Both the position numbers and the translations under genes were made by a program. Below are positions 54,358 to 62,753 of a stretch of 64,000 nucleotides of DNA, piece by piece; the first letter of the stretch is position 1; every line of letters starts with the position of its first letter. Source of the stretch: Bradyrhizobium diazoefficiens (GTDB taxonomy: Bacteria > Pseudomonadota > Alphaproteobacteria > Rhizobiales > Xanthobacteraceae); contig NZ_JAFCKW010000002.1 of the NCBI RefSeq assembly GCF_018129965.1, forward strand, positions 620,001 through 684,000. The letters are read 5' to 3'. The notes beneath the pieces were generated by a model. The model was given only the letters and a program-made list of their open reading frames with translations. It did not search any database and had not been told where the DNA came from.

Positions 54358-55601
54358 GCACCCATCCCGCAGTCAAGAACGGCTCTTACGACGTCGCGCG
54401 CGTGCGCCAGGATTTTCCGGCGCTTAGCCTGCAGGTCTACGGCAAGCCGCTGGTGTATCTGGACAACGCCGCCTCGGCGCAGAAGCCGAGCGCCGTGCTC
54501 GAACGCATGACGCAGGCCTATACCAGCGAATACGCCAACGTGCATCGCGGCCTGCATTACCTCGCCAATGCCGCGACGGAAGCCTATGAGGGCGGCCGCA
54601 CCAAGGTCGCGCAGTTCATCAACGCGCCGCGCACCGAGGAAGTGATCTTCACCCGCAACGCGACCGAAGCGATCAACCTGGTCGCCGCGTCCTGGGGCGG
54701 GCCGAACATCAAGGAGGGCGACGAGATCGTCCTCTCGATCATGGAGCATCACTCCAACATCGTTCCCTGGCATTTCCTCAGGGAGCGCCAGGGCGCCGTG
54801 ATCAAATGGGCCCCCGTCGATGACGAGGGCAATTTCCTCATCGACGAGTTCGAGAAGCTGCTGACGTCGAAGACCAGGCTGGTCGCGATCACGCAGATGT
54901 CGAACGCGCTCGGCACAATCGTCCCGGTCAAGGACGTCGTGAAGATCGCCCATGCCCGCGGCATTCCCGTGCTGGTCGACGGCAGCCAGGGCGCCGTCCA
55001 TCTGCCCGTGGACGTCCAGGACATCGGCTGTGACTTCTACGTCTTCACCGGCCACAAGGTCTACGGTCCGACCGGCATCGGCGTGCTCTGGGCCAAATAC
55101 GACCACCTCGTCGCGATGCGCCCGTTCAACGGCGGCGGCGAGATGATCCGCGAGGTCTCGCAAGGTGTCGTCACCTACGGCGATCCTCCGCACAAATTCG
55201 AGGCGGGTACGCCGCCGATCGTCGAAGCTGTCGGCCTCGGCGCAGCCATCGACTACGTCAATTCGATCGGCAAGGAGCGGATCGCCGCCCATGAGCACGA
55301 TCTGCTCACCTACGCCCAGGATCGCTTACGCGAGATCAACTCGTTGCGGATCATCGGCACCGCACGAGGCAAGGGCCCCGTGATTTCCTTCGAGCTCAAG
55401 GGCGCGCATGCCCATGACGTCGCCACCGTGATCGACCGCCAAGGCATCGCGGTGCGCGCGGGCACCCATTGCGTGATGCCGCTTTTAGAGCGGTTCAACG
55501 TGACCGCCACATGCCGCGCCTCGTTCGGCATGTATAATACGCGAGAAGAAGTCGATCATCTGGCACGGGCGCTGTTGAAGGCGCGGGATATGTTCGCATG
55601 A
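54354..55601 (+). CDS. sufS: Cysteine desulfurase SufS
   Basis: 415 residues, the group II (SufS/CsdA) enzyme of the SUF pathway. The N-terminus includes PLVYLDNAASAQKPSAVLERM, the PLP Lys lies in VFTGHKVYGPTGIGVL, and the catalytic Cys in VRAGTHCVMPLLERF on a short loop. The conserved HHSNIVPW is present. It overlaps sufD upstream and the next gene downstream by four bases each, so sufD, sufS and sufT-like are tightly coupled. The operon therefore encodes two desulfurases of different classes. Confidence 0.97.
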   Translation: MSTHPAVKNGSYDVARVRQDFPALSLQVYGKPLVYLDNAASAQKPSAVLERMTQAYTSEYANVHRGLHYLANAATEAYEGGRTKVAQFINAPRTEEVIFTRNATEAINLVAASWGGPNIKEGDEIVLSIMEHHSNIVPWHFLRERQGAVIKWAPVDDEGNFLIDEFEKLLTSKTRLVAITQMSNALGTIVPVKDVVKIAHARGIPVLVDGSQGAVHLPVDVQDIGCDFYVFTGHKVYGPTGIGVLWAKYDHLVAMRPFNGGGEMIREVSQGVVTYGDPPHKFEAGTPPIVEAVGLGAAIDYVNSIGKERIAAHEHDLLTYAQDRLREINSLRIIGTARGKGPVISFELKGAHAHDVATVIDRQGIAVRAGTHCVMPLLERFNVTATCRASFGMYNTREEVDHLARALLKARDMFA

Positions 55602-55969
55602 GTGACACGGCCGACATCAAAGCCAATCCGATGGAGACCCGGTCGGCGCTGCCGCCGGAGGAGACCGAGCGTCTCACCACCGAGATCATCGCCGGTCTCA
55701 AGACCGTGTTCGATCCGGAAATCCCGGCCGACATCTATGAGCTGGGCCTGATCTACAAGGTCGAGATCAAGGACGACCGCTCCGTCGACGTCCAGATGAC
55801 GCTGACGACGCCGAACTGCCCGGCCGCCGGCGAACTGCCGACCATGGTCGAGAACGCGGTCGCCAGCGTTCCCGGCGTCGGCGTGGTCGACGTCAAGGTG
55901 GTCTGGGAGCCGGCCTGGACGCCCGAACGCATGAGCGACGAGGCCCGCCTCGTGCTCAACATGTGGTGA
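55598..55969 (+). CDS. SUF-associated MIP18/DUF59 protein (SufT type)
   Basis: 123 residues. DUF59 core: TEIIAGLKTVFDPEIPADIYELGLIYKVEI, then TLTTPNCPAAGELPTMVENAV with the conserved Cys, and VVDVKVVWEPAWTPERMSDEARLVLNMW. These proteins help Fe–S maturation or delivery to client proteins. The gene starts within the last codon of sufS (ATGA overlap). The function is by family and context. Confidence 0.93.
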   Translation: MSDTADIKANPMETRSALPPEETERLTTEIIAGLKTVFDPEIPADIYELGLIYKVEIKDDRSVDVQMTLTTPNCPAAGELPTMVENAVASVPGVGVVDVKVVWEPAWTPERMSDEARLVLNMW

Positions 55970-56033
55970 CGCGTAGGCTTGCTTTGAATCTCCCTGGCAT
56001 TGAATTCACGCCGCAACGGACCACATCATCGAC

Positions 56034-56444
56034 ATGACCCAGATATCGTCAGGCTCGACACCGGCATCCCCTCCCAAACCGCGGCGGCCCCGCCCGCAGG
56101 TGATGCGGCTGACCGATGCCGCCGCCCAGCGGATCAGCGAACTGACGAGCCGCGCCGACTCCGAGATCGTGGGCCTGCGCGTCGGCGTGAAGAACGGCGG
56201 CTGCGCCGGCCAGTCCTACACGGTCGAATACGCCCATGACGTCCGCCCGACCGACGAGGTTGTCGAGGACAAGGGCGTCAAGATCCTGGTCGACCCGAAG
56301 GCCGTGCTGTTCCTGCTCGGCACCGAGATGGACTACAAGGCCGACAAGATGCAGGCCCAGTTCGTCTTCAACAACCCCAACCAGGTCTCCGCCTGCGGTT
56401 GCGGCGAGTCGGTCGAGCTGCGTCCGGCCAAGATCGACGGGTAA
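56034..56444 (+). CDS. sufA: A-type Fe–S carrier (SufA/IscA family)
   Basis: 136 residues. HesB/IscA fold with three conserved cysteines: GGCAGQSYTVEY and the C-terminal ACGCGESVEL. It is a cluster carrier that passes Fe–S from the SufBCD scaffold to apoproteins. The N-terminal ~20 residues are Pro/Ser-rich. It is the last obvious SUF gene, 64 bp after the DUF59 gene. Confidence 0.94.
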   Translation: MTQISSGSTPASPPKPRRPRPQVMRLTDAAAQRISELTSRADSEIVGLRVGVKNGGCAGQSYTVEYAHDVRPTDEVVEDKGVKILVDPKAVLFLLGTEMDYKADKMQAQFVFNNPNQVSACGCGESVELRPAKIDG

Positions 56445-56525
56445 TTTTTTCCGGTCATTGCCTCGCTTCGCCCGCAATGGCGAGGATGCTATGAGGGGTC
56501 GCTTGCTCGCGCAGGGAATCCTCCA

Positions 56526-56954
56526 ATGGACCGCGACTTCCTGACCGACCTGTTCGCCGATTTCGGCCCTGTCACCATCCGCAAGATGTTCTCCGGCTAC
56601 GGCATTTCGGCCGACGGCATCAACTTCGCGCTGGCCCTGCGCGCCGGCCTGTTCTTCCGCGCCGACGCGGTGACTATCCCGGACTTTGAGGCCGAAGGCT
56701 CGAGGCCGTTTCAATATTCGACCCGGGCCAAGACCGTGACGGTCAACTCCTACTGGGAGTTGCCGGCGCGGCTGTTCGACGATTCCGAGGATCTCGTCAG
56801 ATGGGCGAGCGCCGCGCTCGCCGCCGCCCAGCGTGCCAAGGTCAAGAAGCCGAAGGCGAAGAAGGCCGCGAAGAAAATGGTGGGTAAACCCGCAAAGAAA
56901 CGAGTAGCCAACAAGTCGATCCGCAAGGTGGACAAAGCGACTCGTCCGCCGTAG
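56526..56954 (+). CDS. TfoX/Sxy N-terminal domain protein with Lys-rich tail
   Basis: 142 residues. A single TfoX_N domain (about 1–95): FADFGPVTIRKMFSGYGISADGINFALAL and KTVTVNSYWELPARLFDD. The rest (about 100–142) is Lys/Ala-rich (KVKKPKAKKAAKKMVGK), suggesting nucleic acid binding. In gammaproteobacteria TfoX regulates competence; the short alphaproteobacterial proteins have no proven role. It is convergent with fabA across a hairpin. Confidence 0.87.
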   Translation: MDRDFLTDLFADFGPVTIRKMFSGYGISADGINFALALRAGLFFRADAVTIPDFEAEGSRPFQYSTRAKTVTVNSYWELPARLFDDSEDLVRWASAALAAAQRAKVKKPKAKKAAKKMVGKPAKKRVANKSIRKVDKATRPP

Positions 56955-56978
56955 CTCTATTAGAGCGAAGGCGGAAGC

Positions 56979-57014
56979 GTGCCCACCGTTCAAAATGCAA
57001 GATGGTGGGCACGG
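56979..57014. terminator. Hairpin between convergent tfoX-like and fabA genes
   Basis: CGTGCCCACC (56979–56988) pairs with GGTGGGCACG (57005–57014) over a 16-nt loop. The sequence resembles a dispersed Bradyrhizobium GTGGGCAC repeat and probably acts as a shared terminator. Confidence 0.55.
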
Positions 57015-57044
57015 CGTTGCGCGCCTTTGCGCACCTACGGCGCT

Positions 57045-57575
57045 TCACTCCACGGCCTTCGTCAGGCCGACCCGCATGTCCTTGGCCGTGAAGATGCAGA
57101 CGCCGTCCGCGAGCACGCGGCCGTCGCCAATTCCGAGCACCAGCTTGCCGCGCCTGACCATGCGCATGGCGACCTCGTAGCGCACGCATCCTGTGTCCGG
57201 CGTGATGAATCCCGTGGCGTCCACCTCGCCGACGCCGATGGCGCGGCCCTTGCCGGGTGAGCCCGACCAGCCGAGCCAGTAGCCGATCATCTGCCACATC
57301 GCATCGAGGCCAAGGCTTCCCGGCATGATCGGATCACCGCGAAAGTGGCAATCGAAGAACCAATGTCCCGGTACGATGTCGAGTTCGCCGGTGATGTGGC
57401 CCTTGCCGAATTCGCCGCCGTCCAGGCTGATCTCGGTGATGCGGTCCATCATCAGCATGGGCGGTGCTGGCAATTGCGCATTGCCCGGGCCGAAATAGCC
57501 GCCTTCGCTCGATCTCAGCAGTTCGTCCCTGCTGTAGGACGATTGCGGCGTGTGAAAGTCATGAGGGTTGGGCAC
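57045..57575 (-). CDS. fabA: 3-hydroxydecanoyl-ACP dehydratase/isomerase
   Basis: 176 residues. It dehydrates 3-hydroxyacyl-ACP and isomerises trans-2- to cis-3-decenoyl-ACP, the entry to unsaturated fatty acids. The catalytic His lies in VPGHWFFDCHF and the Asp in GSLGLDAMWQMIGYWLGW, followed by GKGRAIGVGEVDATG, all canonical. No fabB ketosynthase follows it on this strand; downstream lies the convergent tfoX-like gene, so here fabA is monocistronic, unlike the fabAB pairs of many proteobacteria. Confidence 0.96.
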   Translation of the reverse strand: MPNPHDFHTPQSSYSRDELLRSSEGGYFGPGNAQLPAPPMLMMDRITEISLDGGEFGKGHITGELDIVPGHWFFDCHFRGDPIMPGSLGLDAMWQMIGYWLGWSGSPGKGRAIGVGEVDATGFITPDTGCVRYEVAMRMVRRGKLVLGIGDGRVLADGVCIFTAKDMRVGLTKAVE

Positions 57576-57660
57576 GACGACAGGTCCTCTGATGCGCGAT
57601 GAGGCGGCCAGGAAAATGTCGTCGGTGAGTTTTGATTGTCAAGCGTGCGCCGCTTCGGCC

Positions 57661-58728
57661 TCACGCCACCCGGCTCTGGGTCTCGATGGCGAATTCCGGA
57701 TCGGCTTCGCAGATCACGCGGTTGCGGCCGTTGCGCTTGGCGGCGTAGAGGCAGGCATCCGCGCGCTCGATCAGTGCGTCGGTGTCGTCACCCTGCTTGA
57801 GCATGGCGACTCCGACCGAGATGGTGACACGGCCGAGGATCTCGCCGGTGGACTTCTTCTTCAATTCCTTCGCCATAACGGCGCGGCGGATGTGGTCGGC
57901 CACCGTCAGGGCCTGGCGCAGCGCGGTGTTGGGCAGCACCACGGCGAACTCTTCGCCGCCATAGCGCGCGGTGATGTCCTGGCCCTTGATGGTCTGCTTC
58001 AGGGACAGGCCGACGAGCCGCAGCACCTGGTCGCCGGTGAGATGGCCGTAGGAATCGTTGAACGACTTGAAGTGATCGATGTCGAACAGCAGCAGCGACA
58101 ACGGATCGCCCGAGGCCAATGCGCTCTGCACGGACGTGTTGATCATGCGATCGAAATATTTGCGGTTGCCGAGCCCCGTGAGCGGATCGGTCAGGCTCTC
58201 GGCACGGATCGCCTCGAGACTGTGCTGGAGATTGCTGATCTCGTTCTTCGACAGTGTCAGCCGGTCTTCGAGCGCCTTGTTGGTCTCGCGCATTTCGGTG
58301 GTCGAACGCAACAGGGCCTCGACGATCGAGGTGATCTGGTCGCGGTTCCTGGCCGAGGAAAGCTTTTCGGTCGCGCCCGACAGGCTGGCATCGTAGGAGC
58401 CGGTCATCCCGAGCGCTTCGCTCAGGACTTTCATCACGTCGTCGATCTCGCCGATAACGCGCGCGCCGACCTTGTCGATTCGGTCGGTGGTCTTGATGTG
58501 TGAAAGATACGTGTCGTAGATCTGATCGAGATCGGATTCGGTCAGCTTGCCCTGGCGCGCCAGCGTCTCGTTGATGATCTTGTTGAGCGGCGCGTTGTAG
58601 CCGGTCGCGTAGACGTACCAGATCTCGTAGTTGCGGGGAATTGCAGTCTGCCTAAGCGACCGGATCTGACCGAGCGCCACTTCGGCAAACGCCATCGTGC
58701 GTTCGTGTTCGTCGAGCACCTTGACCAC
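57661..58728 (-). CDS. Diguanylate cyclase (GGDEF domain)
   Basis: 355 residues. The N-terminal ~180 residues are helical without transmembrane segments (cytoplasmic, with coiled-coil stretch NKALEDRLTLSKNEISNLQHSLEAIR), followed by a GGDEF domain starting DPLTGLGNRKYFDRMI with the active-site GGEEF in ITARYGGEEFAVVLPNT. It would make the second messenger c-di-GMP. The inhibitory I-site, normally RxxD five residues upstream, reads KGQD, so feedback inhibition may be lost. The N-terminal region is a family-specific sensor of unknown signal. Confidence 0.95.
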   Translation of the reverse strand: MVKVLDEHERTMAFAEVALGQIRSLRQTAIPRNYEIWYVYATGYNAPLNKIINETLARQGKLTESDLDQIYDTYLSHIKTTDRIDKVGARVIGEIDDVMKVLSEALGMTGSYDASLSGATEKLSSARNRDQITSIVEALLRSTTEMRETNKALEDRLTLSKNEISNLQHSLEAIRAESLTDPLTGLGNRKYFDRMINTSVQSALASGDPLSLLLFDIDHFKSFNDSYGHLTGDQVLRLVGLSLKQTIKGQDITARYGGEEFAVVLPNTALRQALTVADHIRRAVMAKELKKKSTGEILGRVTISVGVAMLKQGDDTDALIERADACLYAAKRNGRNRVICEADPEFAIETQSRVA

Positions 58729-58899
58729 AGAACATACCCCAAGGCGAGCGGTGCGCGGCCGGTCGCTACAATGCTTAAATAAATTATGTCCGAAGGGTAA
58801 TTGCTGATTGTGAACGCTCAGTAAATATACGGTCTTTCGCGCATCAGATAAAGTGTCGCGGTGATGCTGTTCAACCGCGACTCCCGTTGCATGTCGGTT

Positions 58900-60402
58900 T
58901 CAGGCGCCGGCGGGCGAGCGCACCGGGCGGAGCAAAAACGCCGGGAGATGCGAATGATCGCCGGGCTCGCTGTCCGCGTCGCGCTGGCGGCGCGGCTCGG
59001 GACGGCCGATCGACGGCACATGTGCCGTATTGGCCTGCGGGCGCGTGCCGTGACGCGATTCGGATGACGGCCTGGCTTCACGCGGAGGCCTTGCTTCGCG
59101 GGCTGGCCTCGCCTCGGGGGCGGGACGTGCTTCCGCCGAAGGCCGAGCCTCGGCGCGCGGCTCGTGGCTGCGCTCGCGGCCGCCCCGCTGCGGCTTGCCG
59201 CGTCCGCCGCGCGAACGTTCGCGGCCACGCTGCTCGCGCGGACGCTCGCCCTGTTCGGCGCCATCGGTGCTGACTTCGTAATCGCCCTCGGCGCGCGGAA
59301 TGGTCTGGCCGATCAGCTTCTCGATCGCCACCATCGACTTCTGGTCGAGCGGCGTCACGAGCGAGATCGCTGTGCCGGTGCGGCCGGCGCGGCCGGTACG
59401 GCCGACGCGGTGGACGTAATCGTCGGGATGGTGCGGAACGTCGAAATTGAAGACGTGGCTGACCTCGGGGATGTCGAGGCCGCGGGCGGCGACGTCGGAG
59501 GCGACCAGCAGCGGCAGCTCGCCCTTGCGGAACTGCTCCAGCGCCGCCGTGCGGGCCGACTGGTCCATGTCGCCGTGCAAGGCGCCGACACTGAAGCCGT
59601 GCTTCTGCAGCGATTTGTGAACGATCGCGACCTCGCGCTTGCGATTGCAGAAGATGATCGCGTTCTGCAGATCCTTGGCCTCGCGCAGCAGGCGCCGCAG
59701 CAATTCGCGCTTCTCATGCGACTCGCGCCCGGCCGGGACCTGACACTGCGTGACGGTCACGGCGGTGGTGGCGGGCTTGGACACTTCCACCTTCTGCGGA
59801 TTGTGCAGGAAGGTCTCGGTGATGCGCCGGATCTCCGGCGGCATGGTCGCGGTGAAGAACAGGGTCTGCCGCGTGAAGGGGACGAGCTTGCAGACGCGCT
59901 CGATGTCGGGAATGAAGCCCATGTCCAGCATGCGGTCGGCTTCGTCGATGACGAGAAGCTCGACGCCGGTGAGCAGCAGACCGCCGCGCTCGGTATGGTC
60001 GAGCAGGCGGCCGGGCGTTGCGATCAGGACGTCGACGCCACGCGTCAGCTTGGCATCCTGGTCGCCGAACGAGACGCCGCCGATCAGGAGGGCGACGTTG
60101 AGTTTCTGGCCGGCCCCGTAGCGGTCGAAGTTTTCCTTCACCTGCGCCGCGAGCTCGCGGGTCGGCTCCAGGATCAGCGTGCGCGGCATGCGCGCCCGGG
60201 CACGACCCTTTTCGAGGATGGTCAGCATCGGCAGCACGAAGGCCGCGGTCTTGCCGGTGCCGGTCTGGGCGATGCCGAGGACGTCCTTGCGTGCGAGGAC
60301 GTGGGGAATCGCCTGTTCCTGAATGGGGGTAGGGGTGGTGTAACCGGTGGCCGCCACGGCGGCGAGGACTTTTTCGGATAGTCCGAGATTTGAAAAGGAC
60401 AT
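58900..60402 (-). CDS. DEAD-box RNA helicase (RhlE type)
   Basis: 500 residues. Q motif TTPTPIQEQAIP; Walker A AQTGTGKT; PTRELAAQ; ATPGRLLDH; DEAD as VIDEADRMLDMGF; SAT as FFTATMP; C-terminal helicase motifs VASDVAARGLDIPEVSHVFNFD and HRVGRTGRAGRTG. After residue ~390 comes an Arg/Gly-rich tail with repeated EARP hexapeptides. RhlE-like helicases remodel RNA in ribosome assembly, decay or cold adaptation, and can work with RNase E, also encoded in this window. Confidence 0.95.
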   Translation of the reverse strand: MSFSNLGLSEKVLAAVAATGYTTPTPIQEQAIPHVLARKDVLGIAQTGTGKTAAFVLPMLTILEKGRARARMPRTLILEPTRELAAQVKENFDRYGAGQKLNVALLIGGVSFGDQDAKLTRGVDVLIATPGRLLDHTERGGLLLTGVELLVIDEADRMLDMGFIPDIERVCKLVPFTRQTLFFTATMPPEIRRITETFLHNPQKVEVSKPATTAVTVTQCQVPAGRESHEKRELLRRLLREAKDLQNAIIFCNRKREVAIVHKSLQKHGFSVGALHGDMDQSARTAALEQFRKGELPLLVASDVAARGLDIPEVSHVFNFDVPHHPDDYVHRVGRTGRAGRTGTAISLVTPLDQKSMVAIEKLIGQTIPRAEGDYEVSTDGAEQGERPREQRGRERSRGGRGKPQRGGRERSHEPRAEARPSAEARPAPEARPAREARPPREARPSSESRHGTRPQANTAHVPSIGRPEPRRQRDADSEPGDHSHLPAFLLRPVRSPAGA

Positions 60403-60848
60403 TGAGCCTCTGGTCGAAACCGCCGTTCGGAATCGAGGGTAATAAGGCTGTCGCGTTCCACCCCGAAACGGCGCGCTCTCAAAGAAGCTGGGGGTGCTGA
60501 CTCACGCGAACCAAGCGCAAGGCTCAGGAATCGGTCTTCGATCTGAGCCGCGTCGCCACGGAACATAGGCGGGAATCGGCCAAAGTCAATGGAGCGGGCG
60601 CGGGAAGACCCTAAAAAACCTGAGCTTTTTGCCCAAATACCGGGCCTGCCGGAGATTCTGCGCTGGAAAGGACCCCGGCGCCGGTCATCCGGCAGGCTTG
60701 GGGGGAAAGGGGCCGGCCTCGCGCGGAATTGTTCCGCCTGCGCACTTCGCCTCGGAGTTGAGGTTGGCTAAACTCACAGCCATTGCCGAGGCGGTGTCGG
60801 CATCCCGGATCGTCCGGTGGGATCGTTTGGAGACGGGGGGAGACGCTC
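60403..60848. other. Divergent intergenic region between helicase and lipase genes
   Basis: 446 bp. I see no gene or clear operator. An AAAAAACCTGAGCTTTTT hairpin-like stretch occurs near 60612–60630. The helicase side may hold a long 5' leader; this is unproven. Confidence 0.3.
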
Positions 60849-62720
60849 ATGTGGCCGATCAAGTACCTTCGGACTCCGCTCCTTGTCGCGGCCATGCTGT
60901 TGCACGGGCACGGTGCAGGAGCGGACTCCGCCAGCCTTCGCCTCCCCGCGGGGAGCGATATCCGGGCGGCCATCGAGCAACTGCCGCCCGCGCAAAAATC
61001 GGTGATGGAAGCGGCCGCGGCCGAGACCTTTCCACTGTTCATCCTCGTCCCGGGGATCATGGGCTCGCGTCTGACCAAGACGCTGCCGAACGGCAAGACC
61101 GCCGTGATCTGGGGGCGGACGGATGGCGTCTTTTCGAAGCCGGACAAGCTGCTTCTGTACGATGAGGCGGATCAGGTCACCGCCGAGCCATTGGAGGATT
61201 ACTACGTCTTCAACCAGGCGTTCGACGTCTACGGAAGAGCCGTTGCCAAGCTCTCGTTCCTGGATCTGTCCGCGGGCAACAGCGTCCGCAAGTTCGGCTA
61301 CGACTGGCGCCAGCCGAATGCCCTTAGCGCGAAGAAGTTTGCTGCCTGGATGTGCGACAACAAGGCCGAGTTCGCAACGCGGCCCCTGGTCCTGATCGCA
61401 CACAGCATGGGCGGACTGGTCGTCAAGTCGTGGCTGAAGGATATCTATGACTCGTCGGGGTGCGCGCCGGGCGATATCTTCGCCAATTGGGCGAAGATCA
61501 AGCGCATCGTCTTCGTGGGAACGCCGCACTATGGAGCGCCGAAGGCCATCACCGCGTTCGCCGACAATTATTCACTGTTCGTCGATCGCGACGACACGAC
61601 GCTGAATGCGGTGCTGGGCTTCGCCGATTCCGCGACCTTCTCGAAGTCGCTGAACGCCTTCGGCGCCACGTTCCCGAGTGCTTATGAGCTGCTGCCGATC
61701 GTCAACACGAACAAGTGCTTCGCCGATCCCAAATGGCCGTCGCAGGTCTTCGTCAAGTCGATCAATGGCGGCGTGTCCTCGCAAATCGACCTGTTCGACC
61801 CCGGCACGTGGAAACTGCTTCGCTGGCCCAAGGCGATTGATCCGTCGATCGATCGAACAGCGTTCGTGGACAAGCAATTGCCGAAGCTGCTCAGTTCAGC
61901 CCGCGATTTTGCCTGCGGCATCAGCCATTACCGCCCCGAGCAGAAATTCGACGTGGTCTGGCTTTCGGGGATGCGCCGCAAGACCATTTGCGAGGTGACG
62001 ATCAATCAGCCGACGACCCTGAACGAGCCGGCGACGATCGACACGAAAATGTGTGACGACGGCGACGGGACCGTACCGAAATGGATCGCGTCGGAACGCA
62101 TGTACTCCACGGCGAATACGTCGCGATCGACCGGCGAGGGACACCTGCATCTGGTCGGGTCGGACGAGTTCATGGACTATCTCGACGATTACCGCGACGA
62201 GTTGCATCGCGAGATGCAGCGGAAATTCGCCGCCAAGACCGGAAACAATGTCGACGGTCTCGTCACGCTCTACGCGTCCCTGCATGCCGCCGTACCATCG
62301 GTTGGGGGCGACCCCAGCGATGTCACGGTCAGAACGACGCAAGGCGTGCTTGCGGCGCTGAACGTCCAACCGGACGACCTCCTCGCGACGGCCATGACCG
62401 ACAAGGATCCGCTGGCGCGCGTCAGCGCGTACCGCCTGTTCGCCGACGTTGCCGAGAAGGGCGACCAGCGTCGGGCCTGGGCCTTCAACAATTCGGCGCA
62501 CATCTATCTCAATCGAAACGACTCCGTATCCGCATTCAGTTTCGGCAAGCGTGCGCTGGCGGCCGGCGCGGCAAGCAATGCGGGGACCATTTTGATGCGG
62601 AAATCCGGATCGATCTCGGCTTACGCCGCCGAGCAGCTTGGCGAACTGGATTCCGCCAAGTCGCTTCGGGATCTCTCGGCCGGAAAAGTCGACTACTTCA
62701 CGATCCAGGGGAAGATCTAG
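60849..62720 (+). CDS. Exported lecithin:cholesterol acyltransferase-like lipase
   Basis: 623 residues from the ATG at 60849, with GGGGGAGA upstream. Signal peptide: TPLLVAAMLLHGHGAGADS. LCAT-type alpha/beta hydrolase: FPLFILVPGIMGSRLTK (oxyanion region), RKFGYDWRQPN, nucleophile in LIAHSMGGLVVKSW, VGTPHYGAPKAI, Asp in CDDGDGTVP and a likely His in GEGHLHLVGSDEF. A further ~170 residues after the hydrolase domain look helical (TPR-like, ALAAGAASNAGTILMRK). It probably acts on phospholipids or other acyl esters in the periplasm or outside the cell. No cognate partner gene is adjacent. Confidence 0.87.
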   Translation: MWPIKYLRTPLLVAAMLLHGHGAGADSASLRLPAGSDIRAAIEQLPPAQKSVMEAAAAETFPLFILVPGIMGSRLTKTLPNGKTAVIWGRTDGVFSKPDKLLLYDEADQVTAEPLEDYYVFNQAFDVYGRAVAKLSFLDLSAGNSVRKFGYDWRQPNALSAKKFAAWMCDNKAEFATRPLVLIAHSMGGLVVKSWLKDIYDSSGCAPGDIFANWAKIKRIVFVGTPHYGAPKAITAFADNYSLFVDRDDTTLNAVLGFADSATFSKSLNAFGATFPSAYELLPIVNTNKCFADPKWPSQVFVKSINGGVSSQIDLFDPGTWKLLRWPKAIDPSIDRTAFVDKQLPKLLSSARDFACGISHYRPEQKFDVVWLSGMRRKTICEVTINQPTTLNEPATIDTKMCDDGDGTVPKWIASERMYSTANTSRSTGEGHLHLVGSDEFMDYLDDYRDELHREMQRKFAAKTGNNVDGLVTLYASLHAAVPSVGGDPSDVTVRTTQGVLAALNVQPDDLLATAMTDKDPLARVSAYRLFADVAEKGDQRRAWAFNNSAHIYLNRNDSVSAFSFGKRALAAGAASNAGTILMRKSGSISAYAAEQLGELDSAKSLRDLSAGKVDYFTIQGKI

Positions 62721-62753
62721 CCGCGCGCTGCCCGGCGATGAAATCGTCCTGGG

